64,000 nt of DNA from Wenzhouxiangella sp. 15190 (GCF_003417465.1 NZ_QVMV01000042.1:1-64000); one strand, 5' to 3'; positions 37,002 through 46,330 are shown, counted from the first letter of the stretch. Notes: generated by a model from the sequence alone, not told the origin. Numbers and translations: made by a program.

Positions 37002-38639
37002 TTATTCCGCTGCCCACTCGGCCAGTTCGCGCCGGCGGATCTTGGCGTTGTGGCGGATATCGACGGGGAAGGCGTCCTTGAACAGTACGCGCCGGATTTC
37101 GCGCGATAGCCAGTCGCGGGAAAGCACTTCGCGCACGGCCCGCTCGACGGCGGCCTGGTCGGCGCCGGATTCAGGCTCGATGACGATCACCGGCTCCTGG
37201 CGGCCCTTTTCGCCGACGCCCACAAGGGCTGAGCGGAACACGCCCTCGACGGCGTTGACCGGGCCCTCGACGCACTCGGTGAACAGCGTACCCTCGGGGG
37301 TGACTACGCGCTCGGACTTGCGGCCGCAGAACCACAGGCGGCCCACGTCGTCCTGCCAGCCCAGGTCGCCCATGCGATGCCAGATTCGGCCCCGGCTGTC
37401 GGTCATTTTCGCTTCCCGGGTCTGCTGCTCACGCTTCCAGTAGGTATCGGTCACCGTGGGCCCGACCACGCAGATTTCGCCGATCTCGCCGTCGGGAACC
37501 TCGCCGGCGTACTCGGTCAGGTCGATCGGGTCGTCGGAGATCGGGATGATGCGCACCTCGTTGGCCGCCAGCGGCCGGCCGATACAGATGCCCTTGCCCG
37601 AGCGATTGCCGTCGGACAGTTCGCCGACGAGTTCACGGCCGGCCACGGTGGCCACCGGCAGGGCCTCGGTCGCCCCGTAGGGCGTATGGATGTCCGACCA
37701 GGGGTCCAGGGCACCGTGCATGCGCTCGATCACGCCCGGCGGCACCGGTGCGCCGGCCGACAGGGCCCGGCGCACGCCCGGAATCCGGATATTGTGTTTT
37801 TCCAGGTGGCGGCTGAGGGTGTTCATCAACGCCGGCGAGCCGAACAGGTGAGTCACGCCGTAGGTCTCGATCAGGCTGACCAGCATGTCCGGATCGGCCT
37901 GGGCCGGGCGGGTGAAGTCCATGATCGGAATCACCGAAGTCATTCCCAGCGCCGGGTCGAACAGGGCGAACGGCGGAAACGTCGGCAGGTCGACTTCCCC
38001 CGGGCTGATGCCGAAGGTCTCGCGCAGCAGCTCGACCTGGGCGGCGAACATGCGGTGGCGATAGATCACGCCCTTGGGAATGCCGGTCGAGCCGGAGGTG
38101 AACAGGATGGCCGCCTCGTCGTCGGCACCGACTTCCGGCGGATCGAAGTCCTCGAGCCGGGCCGAGAGCAGGTCGGCGTATTTCAGACCGAGCCAGAACG
38201 GGCGCGGCCCGACGGTGATAGTCTGCCGGATACTGCCGCGCGCCCAGCCCAGGACCATGCGCGCGACCTGGGCGCGGGTCACGCCGATAAACACCCCGGG
38301 CTCGGCCTCGGCCAGGCAGGTCTTGAGCGGTTTCAGGCCGATGCCCGGATCGATCAGCACCGGTACGGCCCCAGCCTTGAACAGGGCGAAGAACAGGGCA
38401 AAGAATTCCAGCGAGGGCGGCACCATGAAGGCCACGCGCGTGCCCTTGCCAATGCCCTTGGCCTGCAGCCCGGCGGCCAGGCGATCGGTCAACTCGTCGA
38501 GCTCGCGATACGTCCAGCGCCGGTCGACCCAGCCATCACCCGAGCGCTTGATGGGCAGGATCAACGCAATGGCCTCGGGCTGGGCCTCGGCCTGCCGGGT
38601 TAGCGCGTGGGCGATGTTGATGGGCTGTTCAGAGGCCAT
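37002..38639 (-). CDS. oleC: Beta-lactone synthetase / acyl-AMP ligase-like OleC
   Basis: A 545-aa ANL-superfamily enzyme. The P-loop is ILFTSGSTGIPKGV, with the A5 core TPYGATEALPV, the A8 hinge region GDLGWQDDVGRLWFCGRKSERV, and the A10 region IRHNAKIRRRELAEW with its catalytic Lys. Together with oleA and oleB it converts 2-alkyl-3-hydroxy acids to beta-lactones on the route to long-chain olefins. A fatty-acid-CoA ligase role would be the alternative without this context. oleD is not in the window. Confidence 0.9.
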   Translation of the reverse strand: MASEQPINIAHALTRQAEAQPEAIALILPIKRSGDGWVDRRWTYRELDELTDRLAAGLQAKGIGKGTRVAFMVPPSLEFFALFFALFKAGAVPVLIDPGIGLKPLKTCLAEAEPGVFIGVTRAQVARMVLGWARGSIRQTITVGPRPFWLGLKYADLLSARLEDFDPPEVGADDEAAILFTSGSTGIPKGVIYRHRMFAAQVELLRETFGISPGEVDLPTFPPFALFDPALGMTSVIPIMDFTRPAQADPDMLVSLIETYGVTHLFGSPALMNTLSRHLEKHNIRIPGVRRALSAGAPVPPGVIERMHGALDPWSDIHTPYGATEALPVATVAGRELVGELSDGNRSGKGICIGRPLAANEVRIIPISDDPIDLTEYAGEVPDGEIGEICVVGPTVTDTYWKREQQTREAKMTDSRGRIWHRMGDLGWQDDVGRLWFCGRKSERVVTPEGTLFTECVEGPVNAVEGVFRSALVGVGEKGRQEPVIVIEPESGADQAAVERAVREVLSRDWLSREIRRVLFKDAFPVDIRHNAKIRRRELAEWAAE

Positions 38640-38665
38640 GAGTCAGCAAGAAATCAAAATCTATT

Positions 38666-38955
38666 TGTCCACAGATGAACACAGATAAACACAGATGAAA
38701 AACTGTGTTACTCGAGTGTTTGACTGTTGCCTTAGTGCCAGGCTTCCCACGTTGGGAGTTGCTAGCACCAATGAGCATCCAGCCAAGCATTTCGTAGCAG
38801 GTTGGCCGTTTCTGTCATTCGAATTTCGGTAATTGGAATTTGTTTGATATTTGGTGCTTGGAATTTGAGATTTTTGGCGCCGGATGAATGGTTGGGCGGA
38901 CGAGTTGCCCAATTCCTGGTTATCGGCACACCAAATCTGTGTTCATCTGTGGACA
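38666..38955. mobile_element. MITE-like element R2, copy 2 (290 bp)
   Basis: Perfect 21-bp terminal inverted repeats (38666-38686 and 38935-38955) written in CACAGAT words. Internal blocks shared with copy 1 at near-identical spacing: GCTAGC (38761), CGTAGCAGGTT (38793, 32 nt on in both copies), an R1 arm (about 38815-38874), GGCGCCG and TTATCGGCACACCA (38920). It fills the oleB-oleC gap. No coding capacity. Confidence 0.87.
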
Positions 38956-38968
38956 TAAACCTTTTCTT

Positions 38969-39856
38969 TTACTGGCCGAGAAACTGCCGAATACCCGCTA
39001 CGACCCGCTCGGGGGCATCTTCGAGGACATAGTGGCCGGCATCCTCGAGATATTCGACCTCGGCCTGCGGCCAGAGCTTGCGCCACATGTCGAGCACGCG
39101 GTCGTCGAAGACGAAGTCCTTCGCGCCCCAGATGAACTTGATCGGGTTGTCGGCCAGGCGATCGAGATGTTTTTCGGTTTCGGCCAGTACCGGCCAGGCC
39201 TGGTCTGATTCTTTCAGTGGAATATCCTGCACGAAACGCAGCGTGGCCAGTCGGCGACTCGGGCTACCGCGATACGGGGCGGTCAGCCCGCGCGCCACTT
39301 CACGATCGAGCCTCGTGGCTGTAGCCAACCGCGTCGCCATTCCGGAGAAAGCGTTGAAGCGGTTGATCAGGAAACCGCCCGGGCCGGTGCGCGCGAATTT
39401 CAGCGCGAAGGGCAGCGGTTCGTCTTCCGGAATGGTGAATGCCCAGGTGTTGAGCAGCACGATGCGCCGTACACGCTCGGGATGCTGCACGGCCCAGGCC
39501 ATGGCGATCGCCCCGCCCCAGTCGTGCACGACCAGATCGATCTTGCGGTCTGGTTCGACCTCGTCGAGCCAGTGCCCGAAATCCGCGACCCGGCTAGCCA
39601 TGGTGAAATCGTAGCTGGACTCGTCGGGACGGTCCGACAGGCCCATGCCGACATGATCCGGCGCCAAGCAACGAAACTCGCCCTTCAACGCGGCGATGAC
39701 ATTGCGGTAATAGAACGACCAGGTCGGGTTGCCGTGCACCATCACCACCGGCTGCCCCTCCAGCGGCCCCTCGTCCACGTAATGCATGCGGTGGCCGGTG
39801 GATTGGGTGTGGTAGTGGGGCTCGTAAGGGAAGAGCGAGTCAGGAACGTTGTTCAT
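38969..39856 (-). CDS. oleB: Alpha/beta hydrolase OleB (beta-lactone decarboxylase)
   Basis: A 295-aa haloalkane-dehalogenase-like hydrolase. The oxyanion region is MVHGNPTWSFYYRNV, the nucleophile Asp lies in LVVHDWGGAIAMAW (about residue 108), the acid in KFIWGAKDFVF, and the catalytic His in YLEDAGHYVLED. OleB removes CO2 from the beta-lactone to release the olefin. The Asp nucleophile and its place between oleA and oleC distinguish it from a generic esterase. Confidence 0.9.
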   Translation of the reverse strand: MNNVPDSLFPYEPHYHTQSTGHRMHYVDEGPLEGQPVVMVHGNPTWSFYYRNVIAALKGEFRCLAPDHVGMGLSDRPDESSYDFTMASRVADFGHWLDEVEPDRKIDLVVHDWGGAIAMAWAVQHPERVRRIVLLNTWAFTIPEDEPLPFALKFARTGPGGFLINRFNAFSGMATRLATATRLDREVARGLTAPYRGSPSRRLATLRFVQDIPLKESDQAWPVLAETEKHLDRLADNPIKFIWGAKDFVFDDRVLDMWRKLWPQAEVEYLEDAGHYVLEDAPERVVAGIRQFLGQ

Positions 39857-39884
39857 TGACGGATATCCCGGTGGTTCCGATCAA

Positions 39885-40019
39885 GCAAATCCGAAATCCG
39901 AAGCACCAAATCCGAAACAAGCACGAAATTCGAAACATGGAAACCCGTGTAATGGAGCCGTTTCGAGTTTCGTGCTTCGTATTTGTTTCGGATTTCGATA
40001 TTCGAATTTCGAATTTGCG
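39885..40019. repeat. AT-rich word-type inverted repeat, family R1 (copy F)
   Basis: Left arm 39885-39936 and right arm about 39957-40019 are largely complementary, with only ~20 nt between them, so this copy could form one long hairpin. Words: AAATCCGAAGCACCAAATCCGA on the left, GTTTCGTGCTTCGTATTTG and ATATTCGAATTTCG on the right. It lies between oleA and oleB. Confidence 0.85.
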
Positions 40020-40041
40020 CCCGAGCGCGCCTCGGGCGCTC

Positions 40042-41058
40042 TTACCAGACGACTTCGGCCATGCTGCAGTTCAAGCCTGAACCGATGCCCATCAGTGCGA
40101 TGCGGTCACCGCGATTAACCCGACCGGCGTCGATGATCTTGCTCAGCACGGTCGGAATCGAGGCGGGGCCGACATTACCCAGCTTGGGGAAGATTCGGAA
40201 GATCTTCTCGGGCTCGACGCCGAAGGCACGTATGAAAGCCTCGGTATGCACCCGCGAGACCTGGTGGATAACGACATGATCGAGTTCGTTGGCCACCCAG
40301 CCGAGTACCTGGCGGGCGGTGGTATACGTGGCGCCGGCGAGCTTCATGCCCTCGCGCAAAAGGCTCTTGGCATCGGTCCACATCAGGTCGTCCCAACCGC
40401 GGCAAAGGTTGTTGAATTCGGTCGCCGCGCGCGAGACACCGCCCTTGTACTGGTGGCCGTCGGGCTCGAGGTCACCGCGCGACATGACCATCGCGGCCGC
40501 GCCACAACCCAGCGTCAGGCTGGCGAACTCGCTCTTGAACTGCTTGCGCGTCACGCCGGGCTCGAGCAGTCGGTTGATCGTGATCTCGCAGACCTCGCGG
40601 ACATTCTCGGCGTTGACGATCAGCGCGTAGTCGATCTCGCCGCGATCGAGCATGTGCGCGGCGATATTCATGCCGTTGATGAACGCCAGGCAAGCGTTGC
40701 CGACATCGAAGCTCTCGCAGGTATTGGAAAGCTTCAGGTTGCTGTGGACCATACAGGCCGTCGACGGCTCCAGGAAGTCGCGCGTGACCGAGGTATTGAT
40801 CAGGATACCGACCCGATCGCGGTCGATATCGGCGCGGGCCAGTGCCTTCTCGGCGGCCATCGTCGCCGCATCGGAAGGCTGCACACCTATGTCCCAGAAG
40901 CGGCGCTCCTCGATGCCGGCCACGTCGATGAGCGGGTTGCCTCGCATGCGAAGCTTCTGGAAAGTCGGCTCGAGCCGGTCGCGAATCTCGGCGCTGGTTA
41001 CCATGTGCGGGGCGTCCACCGAGACGACCGACTTGATGGCGACATTGTCAAAAAGCAT
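40042..41058 (-). CDS. oleA: Acyl-CoA head-to-head condensing enzyme OleA
   Basis: A 338-aa thiolase-fold (FabH-like) enzyme. The active-site Cys is in DVGNACLAFINGMN, His in HVVIHQVSRVHTEAF and Asn in KLGNVGPASIPTVLS. It joins two fatty acyl-CoAs to a 2-alkyl-3-keto acid, the first step to long-chain olefins. The ATG at 41058 (MLFDNVAIKSVVSVDAPHM) gives the family length. The same frame stays open far upstream, but that part is antisense to the DUF1704 gene. Confidence 0.91.
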   Translation of the reverse strand: MLFDNVAIKSVVSVDAPHMVTSAEIRDRLEPTFQKLRMRGNPLIDVAGIEERRFWDIGVQPSDAATMAAEKALARADIDRDRVGILINTSVTRDFLEPSTACMVHSNLKLSNTCESFDVGNACLAFINGMNIAAHMLDRGEIDYALIVNAENVREVCEITINRLLEPGVTRKQFKSEFASLTLGCGAAAMVMSRGDLEPDGHQYKGGVSRAATEFNNLCRGWDDLMWTDAKSLLREGMKLAGATYTTARQVLGWVANELDHVVIHQVSRVHTEAFIRAFGVEPEKIFRIFPKLGNVGPASIPTVLSKIIDAGRVNRGDRIALMGIGSGLNCSMAEVVW

Positions 41059-41142
41059 TGATCTTATCCTGGCCGCGAATTCGAGGCAGTTTCGTTGGAT
41101 TAACACGCTATTATACCGTGAAATGTTCAACGGAACCTTCAT

Positions 41143-42468
41143 TTGAATACTCGGGCCGGAGCACCGCTGGCTGTGCGCATAACCCGTGCCGCGACCGCGC
41201 TGCGTGAGGCCGAACAGCCCCTGCGCATCCTGGGCCTTCTGGCCTGGCCGCTGTCGGTACGCGACCACTTCCTCGACACCGGCGCACAAGAGCTCCCCCG
41301 GGTCGAGTACCCCGCAGTTGATACCAAAAGTGTCCGGCACGCCCTGGCCAGGGCGCGCCCCCTGATTGCCAAAAGCGGCCCGGCCCGCGAGTGGCTGGAG
41401 CGCATTGCCGAGCGCCTCGAACTGGCCAACCGGATGATCGAAGGCCTGGGCACGCCGGAGTTCTTCGCCGCCTCGCGCGAACTCTACGGCGCCCCGGACG
41501 AAGCCCTGCCCGACTCCACGGACAGTCCGCTGCAACTGGCTCGCCGGCTGCGGGGCATCATCGACCAGCTCGACCACATCGACCTGGGTACGCCGGCCGA
41601 CGCCAGCGCCACGGACCAGGAAGTGGCCCGGCGCATGAGCGCAGCCGTGCTCCGCTTCTTCGGCGACGAGGCGCCGGACGTGGAGATCGTCGACACGCTT
41701 TCGGCCAACGCCACTGCCGGTGCCGACCGCATCAGAATCCGGTCCGGTGCCCGCTTTACCGACCGCGACGTCGACCAGCTCATCCACCACGAAGCCGGCA
41801 TTCACGTCACCACCGCCCTCAATGGGAGAGCCCAGAGCGAGCTGCCCATCCTGGCCGCCAGCCATCCCGGCACCACGCGAACCCAGGAGGGCCTGGCCGT
41901 GTTCGCCGAGTTCATCACCGGCGGCATGGACATCGACCGCCTCGGCCGCCTGACCGACCGCGTACTCGCCATCCAGATGGCGGTCGACGGCGCCGATTTC
42001 ATCGAGGTCTACCGGCACTTCCTGGAGCAGGGTGAGGCCGCGGCCGAAAGACAGAGTAATCGGCCGAACCCTCGTGCCCTTCAGTGCACCGCCTTCGAAC
42101 AGACCCGGCGGGTTTTCCGGGGCGGGGTACTCACCGGCGGCGCGCCGTTCACCAAGGATGCCGTTTACCTCGACGGCCTGCTGCGGGTACATGATTTTCT
42201 GCGCTCGCTGGTGGCCGCCGGCCGCGTCGACATCCTGCAGCTGCTGTTCTGCGGCAAGCTCGCACTGGCCGACATTCCGGTCCTGTGCGAACTGGCCGAA
42301 ATGGGCCTGCTCAAGGCTCCGAAGTTTCTGCCGCGCTGGGCCAGCGACCGTCGCTTCCTGGTCAGCTACCTGGCATATTCCGGCTTTCTGGGGCGCGTGC
42401 GAATCGGACGCGTGCACGAACGCTACGCCGAAGTATTGGCGACTGCGCCGGTGGCCAGGTTTTCCTAG
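41143..42468 (+). CDS. DUF1704 (QEGLA-motif) metallopeptidase-like protein
   Basis: A 441-aa DUF1704 protein. A zinc-site motif HHEAGIH (HExxxH type) is followed by TQEGLAVFAE, the QEGLA motif. DUF1704 proteins include the eukaryotic MATCAP tyrosine carboxypeptidase; bacterial functions are poorly known, and flavohemoglobin modulation is only an annotation name. The proposed start is TTG with GGAA 9 nt upstream. It is divergent from oleA with an 84-nt gap. Confidence 0.85.
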   Translation: MNTRAGAPLAVRITRAATALREAEQPLRILGLLAWPLSVRDHFLDTGAQELPRVEYPAVDTKSVRHALARARPLIAKSGPAREWLERIAERLELANRMIEGLGTPEFFAASRELYGAPDEALPDSTDSPLQLARRLRGIIDQLDHIDLGTPADASATDQEVARRMSAAVLRFFGDEAPDVEIVDTLSANATAGADRIRIRSGARFTDRDVDQLIHHEAGIHVTTALNGRAQSELPILAASHPGTTRTQEGLAVFAEFITGGMDIDRLGRLTDRVLAIQMAVDGADFIEVYRHFLEQGEAAAERQSNRPNPRALQCTAFEQTRRVFRGGVLTGGAPFTKDAVYLDGLLRVHDFLRSLVAAGRVDILQLLFCGKLALADIPVLCELAEMGLLKAPKFLPRWASDRRFLVSYLAYSGFLGRVRIGRVHERYAEVLATAPVARFS

Positions 42469-42515
42469 GTTCCGTGGCCGAATCCGATTCGATCTGACAT
42501 ACGATCGGCTGGCTG

Positions 42516-42768
42516 AAGTACCAAATCACAAGTGCCAATTTTCAAACAATTTTCAATGTACGAAATTCCAATGACCTAATTCTCGACTCCGTCCAGATCA
42601 CGGGACTTCCTGCTGTCTCCGTCCGGCTCGACTCCACCGGGCCTTGCAATGAGGTGCCTGTCCCTGTCTCAGGCGCGCAAGCCCGTGAATTCGGCGCCCC
42701 GCCCGTTTCGGTCATTGAACATTTGGTCCTTCGGAAATTGTTTGAGAATTGGTGCTTGGGATTTGGAA
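42516..42768. repeat. AT-rich word-type inverted repeat, family R1 (copy G, diverged)
   Basis: The left arm (about 42516-42577) and right arm (about 42704-42768) pair loosely. The right arm starts CCGTTTCGGTCATTGAAC and continues ...AATTGTTTGAGAATTGG and TGCTTGGGATTTGG. The centre (~125 nt) is unrelated to other copies. It fills the convergent 372-nt gap between the DUF1704 gene and the hybrid kinase. Confidence 0.75.
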
Positions 42769-42840
42769 CATTTCACCGTCGATCCACCACCCCAAGGCGA
42801 GGACTGACGGACTCCTATCGAGGGACTCCAGACCGTCAAG

Positions 42841-45800
42841 TCACCCTCCACGTCGCCGGCGCGGCATCATGCGCGTTATCAGTGAACGCAGGGCCAGCGG
42901 TCGAATCGGCTTGTGCAGAAACTCGCCACCGGCGCGGCGGGCGGCCTGCCGCACCTCGGCGGCATGGTCGGCACTGATCAGAATGGCCGGGCTGTCACAG
43001 CCGGTCTCGCGCAGTGAATCGAGCAGCTCGAGACCGGTATGTCCTTCGTCGAGATGGTAATCGACAACCAGCAGCTCCGGGTCGAACTGTCCGACGGCCG
43101 CCAGTGCCTGTTCGGCGTTGCTGGCCACCCGCACCTCGAATCCCCAGCCCGAAACCAGGGTGTCGAGCGAGCCCAGCATGGCCGCCTCGTTGTCGACGAT
43201 CAGCACGCGACCGGTACCCGGTTCGCTGCGGTCGGCGCTTCGCGACGGCGCGCTTTGCACCGGTTCGGCGCGGGGAACCTGCACGCCGAAGACCGTGCCT
43301 CGACCCGGTTCACTGATCAATTCGATGTCGTGCCCGAGCAACCGGGCCATGCGCTCGGCGATCGCCAGTCCCAGCCCCAGGCCCGGCGCGTGCTGGCGAT
43401 CACCCAGGCGACGGAACTCCTCGAAAATCACCGCCTGGTCGTCGGTCGTAATACCCGGCCCGGTATCCCAGATGCCGATCAGCACCTGGTCGCCCCGCCG
43501 CCGGCAGCCGATCAGGACCCGCCCGTGGCGTGTATAGCGCACGGCGTTGGACAGAAAATTCTGCAGGATGCGCCGTAACAACTGCGGGTCGGTTTCTACC
43601 CAGACCCGGGTGTCGACGCATTCCAGCCTCAGACCGCGCTCGCGGGCGAGCACTGTGAACTCGCCCTGCAGCTGGGAAAACAATTCGCCCAGGGGAAAAC
43701 GGCTGCGCCGGGGTTCCATCCCGCCGGCATCCAGCCGCGAGATATCGAGCAGGCCCTCGATAAGATCCTCCGTGGCGCCCAGGGCACCGGAAATCTGGTC
43801 CAGCGACTTGCGCGATCGCTCGTCGTTGACTCGTCCCGACAGTGCATGGGTCAGCAGTTGCGCGGCATTGAGTGGCTGCACCAGATCGTGGCTGACCGCG
43901 GCCAGGAAGCGCGTCTTGGCCTCGCTGGCGCGCTCGGCGTCGACCTTGGCCTGCTCGAGTTCATGCGTCCGGTCCGCCACACGCTGTTCGAGCGTTTCAT
44001 TGATGCGCCTGAGCTCTTCCTCGGCATTGCGGAAGGCGGTGACGTCGGTGAAGGTGGCCACGAACCCCCCGCCGGGCATGGGATTGCCGCGGATTTCGAT
44101 GATGCGCCCGTCCGGCCAGGGCCGCTCGATGCGATGCCGCGTACCGGCACGCTTGTGGGCGATCCGCCGCTGGATCTTGCGCTCAATGTCCCCGCCTCCC
44201 ATCAAGCCCGACTCGGCGTTGTGACGCAGGAGGTCGGCCACCGGCCGGCCGAGGCGGATCAATTCCTCGGGATAGTCGAACAGGGCCAGGTAGGCGCTGT
44301 TCCAGGCCACCAGGCGCATGTCCTGGTCGACGACGCATACACCTTGGCTCATGTTCTCGAGCGCGCCCGAAAGGACTTCGCGGCTGAATCGCGCCTGTTC
44401 GGCCGCCTGGCCGACCAGGTCGGCAACGGTATCCAGAGGTGCCGGTGTGCGACGGCGCGCGGCATCGAGCAGCAACCTCGCCGAGGCTGAACCGACCACG
44501 GCGGCCAGCTCGTGCTCCAGGCGGGCGGCCAGGCTGCGCGCATCACTGCGTTCGGCGAACAGGGTCGCCAACTGCTCTTCCGGCAGGAAACGCTCGGCCA
44601 GGCGATAGAGCATGTCCGGGCGCATCGGATCGTCCTCGGCAGTATCGCGCCCCGGTGCGGCGTCGAGCCGGACGCCGATCAGGGTCACCATCAGGTTGAC
44701 CGCCAGGCTGGCGACCACGGCACGCGTCAGGGGCGAAAATCCGGCCATGCCGAACAGGTTCTCGGGCGCCAGCCAGGTCAGCCCCAGCGGGCCGGCACTC
44801 ATCCAGTCGCCCTGGACGCCAAAACCGGTCAGCAGCAGCGGCAGGAACAGGACATACGCCCAGGCCGCCACGCCGAAGACGATGCCGGCCAGTATGGCCC
44901 GTGCGGACAGGCCGGGCCGGTAGACCGCCAGTATCACGGCCGGGCCGAGCTGGGCCAGGCCGGAAAAGGACAGCGCCCCGATATCGGCCAGGGCATCGGC
45001 CACGCCGATGGAGCGACTGTAGACGTAGGCCAGCAAAAGCACGACCACGATACCCAGCCGGCGCTGCTGGCGAACCGGAATACCCAGCTCGCTCACCCGG
45101 CCCCAGTGGCGGTTGAGCAAAGCCGGCGTCAACCAGTGGTTGCCGATCATGATCGACAAGGTCAGACTGGCCAGGATGACCATCGAGGTGGCCGCACTCA
45201 AACCGCCCAGGAAAGCCAGCAGCGCCAGCCCATTCTGGCCCTCGCCCAGCGGCAGCATCAGCACATAGAGATCAGGCGTGACCACGCCCTCGAGCAGTGC
45301 ATTGCCCGCCCGTGCGAGCGGCAGAATGGGCAGGCTGATGAGGATCAAGAACAGCGGAAACAGCCAGCGCGCCACGCGCAGGTGACGCTCCTGACGGCAC
45401 TCGACCACGCCGATGTGGAACTGGTGCGGCAGCGTGAACATGGCCAGCGCGCCGAGCAGGGTCAGGGTCAGAAAGGAGTCCAGGTTCGAGAATTCCGGCG
45501 ACGGCGCACGTTCGGCGAACTCGGCCGGGCCGGAGAACAGCACGAACAGAACGAAGCCCCCCAGGGCCAGCATGGCGGTGAGCTTGAGCAGTGACTCGAA
45601 GCCCATGGCCAGTACAAGCCCCCGGTTGTGCTCCGTGGCCGCGGCGCGTCGCGTACCGAAGAGCATGGCGAACACCGCCATGATGAGTGCCGCGTAGAAC
45701 GCCAGATCCTGCCAGGCGGCGGACTCCGCCGCCACGCGGCCATGAATGGCCTCGAAGCTCATCGCCACCGCCTGAAGCTGCAGCGAAATGTAGGGCACGA

Positions 45801-46173
45801 GGCCGATGACGGCCACTCCGGTCACTACCGCCGCCAGCATCGACGACTTGCCGAAGCGCGTGGCGATGAAGTCGGCAATGCTGGTGGCATTGGTCGCCTT
45901 GCTCAGCGCCACCAGTCGCCGCAGGAAGGGAAAGAAGACAACGAACAGCACGATGGTGCCGACGAAGGTCGGCGGAATGGGCCAGCCCGATTGAGCCGCC
46001 TGGGTGGTGGTGCCGTAGAACGTCCAGGCCGTGCAGTAGACCGCCAGGGACAAAGAGTAGACCACCGGCCACAGTTTCTGCCAGCGCGCTTGGGAACGCT
46101 CGCCGAACAGCGCGACGGCGAACAGCAGGCCCAGCCAGGCCAGCCCGGCGGCAACAAGCGTCAGCGTCGACAC
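42841..46173 (-). CDS. Symporter-type hybrid sensor histidine kinase (CbrA/PutP-like)
   Basis: A 1110-aa protein. Residues 1-~490 are a polytopic solute:sodium-symporter-like domain. A PAS domain (about 592-710: GVCVVDQDMRLVAWNSAYLA) follows. A coiled coil leads into the H-box FLAAVSHDLVQPLNAAQ (about 756), then N-box NFLSNAVRY and G-boxes WDTGPGI and GLGLGLAIAERM. The C-terminal receiver (about 989-1100) has Asp in LLVVDYHLDEG and Lys in FLHKPIRP. The start is GTG with GGAAAG upstream. CbrA-like kinases sense or respond to nutrient flux. The nearby TonB receptor and transporters suggest a nutrient-uptake role, by inference. Confidence 0.9.
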   Translation of the reverse strand: MSTLTLVAAGLAWLGLLFAVALFGERSQARWQKLWPVVYSLSLAVYCTAWTFYGTTTQAAQSGWPIPPTFVGTIVLFVVFFPFLRRLVALSKATNATSIADFIATRFGKSSMLAAVVTGVAVIGLVPYISLQLQAVAMSFEAIHGRVAAESAAWQDLAFYAALIMAVFAMLFGTRRAAATEHNRGLVLAMGFESLLKLTAMLALGGFVLFVLFSGPAEFAERAPSPEFSNLDSFLTLTLLGALAMFTLPHQFHIGVVECRQERHLRVARWLFPLFLILISLPILPLARAGNALLEGVVTPDLYVLMLPLGEGQNGLALLAFLGGLSAATSMVILASLTLSIMIGNHWLTPALLNRHWGRVSELGIPVRQQRRLGIVVVLLLAYVYSRSIGVADALADIGALSFSGLAQLGPAVILAVYRPGLSARAILAGIVFGVAAWAYVLFLPLLLTGFGVQGDWMSAGPLGLTWLAPENLFGMAGFSPLTRAVVASLAVNLMVTLIGVRLDAAPGRDTAEDDPMRPDMLYRLAERFLPEEQLATLFAERSDARSLAARLEHELAAVVGSASARLLLDAARRRTPAPLDTVADLVGQAAEQARFSREVLSGALENMSQGVCVVDQDMRLVAWNSAYLALFDYPEELIRLGRPVADLLRHNAESGLMGGGDIERKIQRRIAHKRAGTRHRIERPWPDGRIIEIRGNPMPGGGFVATFTDVTAFRNAEEELRRINETLEQRVADRTHELEQAKVDAERASEAKTRFLAAVSHDLVQPLNAAQLLTHALSGRVNDERSRKSLDQISGALGATEDLIEGLLDISRLDAGGMEPRRSRFPLGELFSQLQGEFTVLARERGLRLECVDTRVWVETDPQLLRRILQNFLSNAVRYTRHGRVLIGCRRRGDQVLIGIWDTGPGITTDDQAVIFEEFRRLGDRQHAPGLGLGLAIAERMARLLGHDIELISEPGRGTVFGVQVPRAEPVQSAPSRSADRSEPGTGRVLIVDNEAAMLGSLDTLVSGWGFEVRVASNAEQALAAVGQFDPELLVVDYHLDEGHTGLELLDSLRETGCDSPAILISADHAAEVRQAARRAGGEFLHKPIRPLALRSLITRMMPRRRRGG

Positions 46174-46230
46174 AGTTCTTTCCGCAAAGAAAGGGAGAAG
46201 TTCATGTGAAACAGTTTAAGGGCTCAGTCA

Positions 46231-46330
46231 CAACGAATTTGCAGCACCTAACCCGTTTCGGTCATTCGAATTTCGATCATTAGAATTTTGTTTGAGATTT
46301 GGTGCTTGGTGCTTCGAATTTGTGATGCTC
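46231..46330. repeat. AT-rich word repeat, family R1 (copy H)
   Basis: The right arm is clear from 46251: CCCGTTTCGGTCATTCG then ATTTCGATCATTAG and TTTGAGATTTGGTGCTTGG. The left side (CACAACGAATTTGCAGCACC, 46230-46249) is a short partner. It lies between the hybrid kinase start and the TonB receptor terminator. Confidence 0.75.

Noticed and set aside
41059-42417. N-terminal extension of oleA as a fusion protein
   Set aside because: The frame stays open, but the extension is antisense to the DUF1704 gene and has reverse-frame composition; OleA is complete from 41058.
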